Assembly: GCA_014695255.1 (NCBI GenBank)
Contig: JACJNX010000075.1
Span: 62,001-126,000, forward strand
Length of the DNA stretch: 64,000 nucleotides
Direction of reading: 5' to 3'
Source: Cyanobacteria bacterium FACHB-63
Lineage (GTDB): Bacteria > Cyanobacteriota > Cyanobacteriia > Leptolyngbyales > Leptolyngbyaceae
Both the position numbers and the translations under genes were made by a program. Positions 60,483 through 64,000 of the stretch are shown here, in pieces (within the stretch, counting starts at the first letter, position 1; each line of letters opens with the position of its first letter). Below the pieces are notes generated by a model that had not been told where the DNA came from, made no database searches, and saw only the letters and a program-made list of their open reading frames with translations.

Positions 60483-61510
60483 CGATGATCGGAAGACTTT
60501 GGAAGCGTGTGCCTGCGTTCAACGATCGGCATTTGATTAAATCTGTGCTATTTCAAAGACTGAGCAAGCTGAAAAAAATCGCCTTACATCGATTACAGTG
60601 GATCATTCGTCCCAAATTCGATTTGGTCTTTGTTAGCTATGAAGGCAATAAAGGATGGATTCTAGACGCAATTTGTAAGGAAATTGACGCTTACTTTCCA
60701 GGAAAAACATACTTTCACTATTCTGGATCGTTTCTACCGCCCGCAAAAGCGTATTTCTTCTCGCATCACTCGCTGTACCCAACGGCGATCGCGACGACTC
60801 CCCAGATTGCCGATGCCAAGACACTGATTTGGTACACGCATCCCAAAGCACTAGAGGTTAGTACGCAAGCCTTGATCGCTGCGCTTAATCAAGCAACGAA
60901 AGTGATTTGTACTTGTTCTCGCTATGAAAAATTGCTGCATTCACAAGGCTTAGATTCGAGCAAGACTACCTTTATCATAGGAGCCGCTGATCCTGAACTA
61001 TTTCGACCGCATATGAGAGCGAATGGTGCAGTTGGGTTTTGCACAGCGTACTATCCGCGCAAAGATCCCGATCGCATTTTGAACATTATTCGGGCGATGC
61101 CACACCGATCGTTTATTTTGCTCGGCAGAAACTGGGATCAATACGAGCAGTATGAAACATTAAAAAGCCTAGCAAATTTGACTTATATCGAAGCTGGTTA
61201 TCAAGACTATCCACTGTATTATGCTCAGATGGACGTGTTTGTTTCAGCATCGAGGTTAGAAGGCGGTCCGATTCCCTTGATCGAAGCGATGATGTGTAAT
61301 GTGTTTCCGGTGGCGAGTGACACTGGATTTAGCACCGATATTATTCGGCACGGCGAAAATGGATTTATTTTTGATGTTGAGGCATCGACCGACACAATTT
61401 GTGCTTACATCGAACAAGCTTTCACAATGGATGTCGATGTTCACACAACCGTAAAGCATCTCAGTTGGAAGAACTTCTCACTTGATGTTCAGAAACTTCT
61501 CAAGGAGTAG
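60479..61510 (+). CDS. Glycosyltransferase (GT4/GT1-type)
   Basis: A 343-residue GT-B enzyme. The C-terminal half is clear: GAVGFCTAYYPRKDPDRIL, SFILLGRNWDQYEQY, then VFVSASRLEGGPIPLIEAMM and NVFPVASDTGFSTDIIRHGENG, with the Glu pair of the GT4 donor site. The N-terminal half has FDLVFVSYEGNKGWILDAI and YFHYSGSF. The start overlaps the previous stop (ATGA). Bases 61190-61499, coding for about 104 residues from EAGYQDYPLYY onward, are exactly repeated at 63691-64000. The stop codon lies in GGAGTAG, part of a 21-bp element also found at 63675-63695. Confidence 0.88.
   Translation: MTMIGRLWKRVPAFNDRHLIKSVLFQRLSKLKKIALHRLQWIIRPKFDLVFVSYEGNKGWILDAICKEIDAYFPGKTYFHYSGSFLPPAKAYFFSHHSLYPTAIATTPQIADAKTLIWYTHPKALEVSTQALIAALNQATKVICTCSRYEKLLHSQGLDSSKTTFIIGAADPELFRPHMRANGAVGFCTAYYPRKDPDRILNIIRAMPHRSFILLGRNWDQYEQYETLKSLANLTYIEAGYQDYPLYYAQMDVFVSASRLEGGPIPLIEAMMCNVFPVASDTGFSTDIIRHGENGFIFDVEASTDTICAYIEQAFTMDVDVHTTVKHLSWKNFSLDVQKLLKE
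61190..61499 (+). repeat. Direct repeat, copy 1 (in GT4-type gene)
   Basis: These 310 bases are identical, base for base, to 63691-64000 (offset 2501). The left border is sharp: base 61189 is C where 63690 is T. The right border cannot be seen because the second copy runs to the window edge. Identity without any silent change means the duplication is very recent or an artefact. Confidence 0.95.
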
Positions 61511-61525
61511 AAAAGGCGACGAAGC
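61505..61525 (+). repeat. 21-bp junction element GAGTAGAAAAGGC-N3-GAAGC, copy 1
   Basis: The element begins in the last codons of the glycosyltransferase gene and includes its TAG stop. A copy with the same 13-base start and GAAGC end (three middle bases differ) lies at 63675-63695, 32 bases after the acyltransferase stop, where it forms the left border of the large direct repeat. Confidence 0.7.
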
Positions 61526-61593
61526 CACTTGTGAAGAATTGGAAAATAAGTAGGTAGGTCGGCAAGATTAAGCTAGAGAGACTAGACATAAGC

Positions 61594-63642
61594 ATGAGAA
61601 GCACTCCATCGATTGACAACAAAATTAATCAGTCCATCCCCAAATCCAATTACCGGCCTGAAATTAACGGTTTGAGAGCGATGGCGGTTGTTGCTGTCAT
61701 TATCAACCACTTCAACAAAAACCTGTTGCCCAGCGGTTATTTGGGTGTGGACATCTTCTTTCTGATTTCTGGGTTTGTGATTATGTCCTCGGTTTCAGGA
61801 CGTTCTAGCAGAAACTTGGGCAACTTTCTAGTGGAGTTTTACATTAGGCGAGTCAAACGATTAGCACCTGCATTGATTTTGTTTGTTCTCGCTCAGAGTT
61901 ATTTGATCTGTCTATTTGATCCGCTCCCACAGGTTTCGCTAACAACTGGGCTGAAATCCTTATTTGGTCTCTCTAATCTTTATCTGCTGGAGCAGTCTAC
62001 TGACTACTTCGCAGACTCCACAACGCTGAATGTCTTTACTCATACCTGGTCGTTGGGGGTAGAACAGCAATTCTATGTTCTGTTCCCGTTTTTGACATGG
62101 TTGACTGGTTTCAGTTGTCAAAGTGCCAAGGGAGCTAGAAATCTGTTTTGGGTAACAGTAGCACTATTGATTGCTTCTCTAATTGGGTTTATTTCTCTCT
62201 ACCCAAGCAATCAATCTGCGGCTTATTTTTCGATGCCCACCCGTCTATGGGAAATGAGTGCGGGTTGCTTGTTATTCTTGGGATTACAGCATTCCAATCG
62301 ATTTATTTGTGTTTTGAAAAATCTGCCGCCTGCAGCAGTGACGATAGCAATCATTGCTGTGCTGTTCACCCCTCTTCAATTTGCCTTGCTCTCTACTGTT
62401 GCAGTAGTCATGCTATCTGCAATCTTGATTGCTTGTTTACGTCCTGAAACCCCTAGCTATAACCTCTTTACCCGTCAGAGCATTGTTTACATCGGTCTGA
62501 TTTCTTATTCTTTGTATCTGTGGCATTGGGGTGTACTGTCACTAAGTCGTTGGACGATCGGCATTCACTGGTGGACGGTTCCCTTCCAGGTTGCCGTGAT
62601 ACTGCTGCTTGCGATCGTTTCGTATCGATATGTTGAAACACCTCTTCGTCAGGCTCAGTGGTCTACTGTGCGCTGGCAAAACCTTGCGTACGGGATAGCA
62701 GTATTGACCATTGCTGCGCTGGTGATTACGGGTTTATCGACGAAGCTTTACAGCAAGTTATTTTTGGATAAGCCAGCCTTTGCATCAAGAATAGCGGCTA
62801 TTTCTCCACGAAATGCCTCATGGAATGAAGCAGCTTGTACTACTGATAGAGCATCATCTCGTGCCATTGGAGTTAACTTTGATCAATGCAATATTTTAGA
62901 ATCAGGGCGATCGCAACTTGGTAAAAAGCATTTATTTTGGTATGGTGACTCCTATGCTGGGCAACTCTCACTCGTCCTCAGCGTCATCTCTAATGAGGCA
63001 CAACTCCCGATTAACCTATTTACTGCCCTTGGTTGTCCAGCGTCTCAATTTGCGTCTACTGCTGGAGAGACAGAAAAGGGGTATTGTTCAGGGGTGTTTA
63101 GAAAATATCTTGCATACTTTTTAAGGAAGAGCAAGGCAGGGGATGTGCTCGTTTTGAATAACGCGTTCCACTATTGGAAACCAGAAGATTTCTTGGTCGA
63201 TCCAGAGGGTGGTTGGAACTTTCGGGATGGAACAACGACTTTCAAGCGTTATGTTCAAGAAATTACTCAGCTCAGTGATGAACTTAAGCAGAAGGGGCGC
63301 AGGCTAGCTTTAGTTTCAGACATTCCAGTACTTTACAGAAATCCCAGTATTTGCTCATACTGGTTTGCACAAATAAATAACGAGTGTACGTCAGAAGAGC
63401 TAATCAACATCAAAGCAAATGAATATAGGCGAAGTGTTTCAAACACAATCCAAAGTAATCATCACTTCAATCAGAAGGGGGGATTTTTAGATATTTACAC
63501 ACCAATTAGAGGTCTACTTTCATACGCGCCAGATAACTACACTGAAATCTACAGAGATAAGGCACACTTGAGTAAAACAGGTGCACTTCGCCTAAAAAAC
63601 AGCATTCTTGCTTTCCTTCGTCAAAACCAGCTATTGAGCTAG
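61594..63642 (+). CDS. Acyltransferase 3 (OafA/YrhL-type) with SGNH domain
   Basis: A 682-residue membrane O-acyltransferase that probably acetylates a surface glycan at the periplasmic face. The N-terminal 360 residues hold about ten helices and the family motifs YRPEINGLRAMAVVAVIINH (catalytic His at about 40), YLGVDIFFLISGFVI and the RRVKRLAPAL basic stretch. The C-terminal part from about 420 is an SGNH-like domain: LFWYGDSYAGQLSLVL (block I Ser), then LNNAFHYW and the terminal DKAHLSKTGALRL (block V Asp/His). In such fusions the membrane part passes an acyl group to the SGNH domain, which modifies the sugar. It is flanked on both sides by the 21-bp element. Confidence 0.92.
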   Translation: MRSTPSIDNKINQSIPKSNYRPEINGLRAMAVVAVIINHFNKNLLPSGYLGVDIFFLISGFVIMSSVSGRSSRNLGNFLVEFYIRRVKRLAPALILFVLAQSYLICLFDPLPQVSLTTGLKSLFGLSNLYLLEQSTDYFADSTTLNVFTHTWSLGVEQQFYVLFPFLTWLTGFSCQSAKGARNLFWVTVALLIASLIGFISLYPSNQSAAYFSMPTRLWEMSAGCLLFLGLQHSNRFICVLKNLPPAAVTIAIIAVLFTPLQFALLSTVAVVMLSAILIACLRPETPSYNLFTRQSIVYIGLISYSLYLWHWGVLSLSRWTIGIHWWTVPFQVAVILLLAIVSYRYVETPLRQAQWSTVRWQNLAYGIAVLTIAALVITGLSTKLYSKLFLDKPAFASRIAAISPRNASWNEAACTTDRASSRAIGVNFDQCNILESGRSQLGKKHLFWYGDSYAGQLSLVLSVISNEAQLPINLFTALGCPASQFASTAGETEKGYCSGVFRKYLAYFLRKSKAGDVLVLNNAFHYWKPEDFLVDPEGGWNFRDGTTTFKRYVQEITQLSDELKQKGRRLALVSDIPVLYRNPSICSYWFAQINNECTSEELINIKANEYRRSVSNTIQSNHHFNQKGGFLDIYTPIRGLLSYAPDNYTEIYRDKAHLSKTGALRLKNSILAFLRQNQLLS

Positions 63643-63674
63643 ACGCTCTAAGCTCTCGACTTTATCTATTCGGT

Positions 63675-63695
63675 GAGTAGAAAAGGCAGTGAAGC
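63675..63695 (+). repeat. 21-bp junction element GAGTAGAAAAGGC-N3-GAAGC, copy 2
   Basis: Copy of the element at 61505-61525. Its last five bases (GAAGC) are also the first five bases of the 310-base direct repeat, so the duplication junction falls inside a short shared sequence. Confidence 0.7.
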
Positions 63696-64000
63696 TGGTT
63701 ATCAAGACTATCCACTGTATTATGCTCAGATGGACGTGTTTGTTTCAGCATCGAGGTTAGAAGGCGGTCCGATTCCCTTGATCGAAGCGATGATGTGTAA
63801 TGTGTTTCCGGTGGCGAGTGACACTGGATTTAGCACCGATATTATTCGGCACGGCGAAAATGGATTTATTTTTGATGTTGAGGCATCGACCGACACAATT
63901 TGTGCTTACATCGAACAAGCTTTCACAATGGATGTCGATGTTCACACAACCGTAAAGCATCTCAGTTGGAAGAACTTCTCACTTGATGTTCAGAAACTTC
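63691..64000 (+). repeat. Direct repeat, copy 2 (reaches window edge)
   Basis: Exactly identical to 61190-61499. The unit between the two starts is 2501 bases and contains the end of the glycosyltransferase plus the whole acyltransferase gene. More copies could follow beyond the window. Confidence 0.95.

Larger units (their letters stand above)
63673..64000 (+). pseudogene. Duplicated 3' fragment of the GT4-type gene, truncated at both visible ends
   Basis: From 63691 to the last base, this is an exact copy of the C-terminal 104 codons of the glycosyltransferase at 60479-61510, lacking the whole N-terminal domain. A GTG at 63673 is in frame (SRKGSEAGYQDY), so a short product could start there, but no good ribosome-binding site precedes it and the acceptor domain is missing. 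The right end is cut by the window, so whether the next bases restore a full downstream unit cannot be said. It is best read as a partial gene copy. Confidence 0.8.

Overview
The window comes from a cyanobacterial chromosome. The octamer GCGATCGC (HIP1) and its GATCG core recur throughout. Many genes are cyanobacterial hallmarks: ccmP (carboxysome shell), devBCA, DUF3110 and DUF3177 proteins, and a fraC-fraD-fraE set for septal cell-cell connections. The fra genes point to a filamentous organism. A Leptolyngbya-like genus is possible, but that is a guess. Gene density is high and no tRNA, rRNA or CRISPR array was recognised.

Bases 1-12,800 are mostly housekeeping: the end of an APH-type kinase, glmM, two small cyanobacterial proteins, a hybrid histidine kinase, fraE-fraD-fraC plus a membrane gene, mtnP, DUF3110, a pair of coiled-coil genes and a puuE-like allantoinase coupled to an acyl-carrier-like protein. 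Bases 12,900-18,300 hold two transport operons meeting tail to tail: devBCA and the permease pair potB-potC. Bases 18,400-26,500 carry recJ, two glycosyltransferases, ccmP, a pentapeptide-repeat protein and a TgpA-type transglutaminase-like membrane protein whose catalytic Cys appears to be Arg.

Bases 26,600-36,800 form a signalling region: a truncated response regulator beside a 1286-residue PAS/GAF hybrid kinase, a second REC-PAS-kinase, a receiver-only regulator, and a VOC/methyltransferase/lipoprotein operon. Three upstream regions here (a secreted protein, the VOC gene and the receiver-only regulator) share the box TTCTCCCCGAT, which suggests one local regulon.

Bases 36,800-64,000 are dominated by surface polysaccharide genes. 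There are two separate Wzm/Wzt-type ABC export pairs (38,703-40,803 and 49,495-51,695), GT2, GT4, GT8, GT39-like and polysialyltransferase-like genes, a 2OG-Fe(II) oxygenase, a double lectin-SGNH hydrolase fusion and a large acyltransferase. A compact run of UbiA prenyltransferase, HAD phosphatase and SMR-like protein, followed by two tandem GT-C-like membrane proteins, looks like a lipid-linked pentose donor pathway; this is the best candidate for an undescribed system. At the right edge the last 310 bases exactly repeat the 3' part of a glycosyltransferase gene 2501 bases upstream, which indicates a very recent tandem duplication or an assembly repeat.
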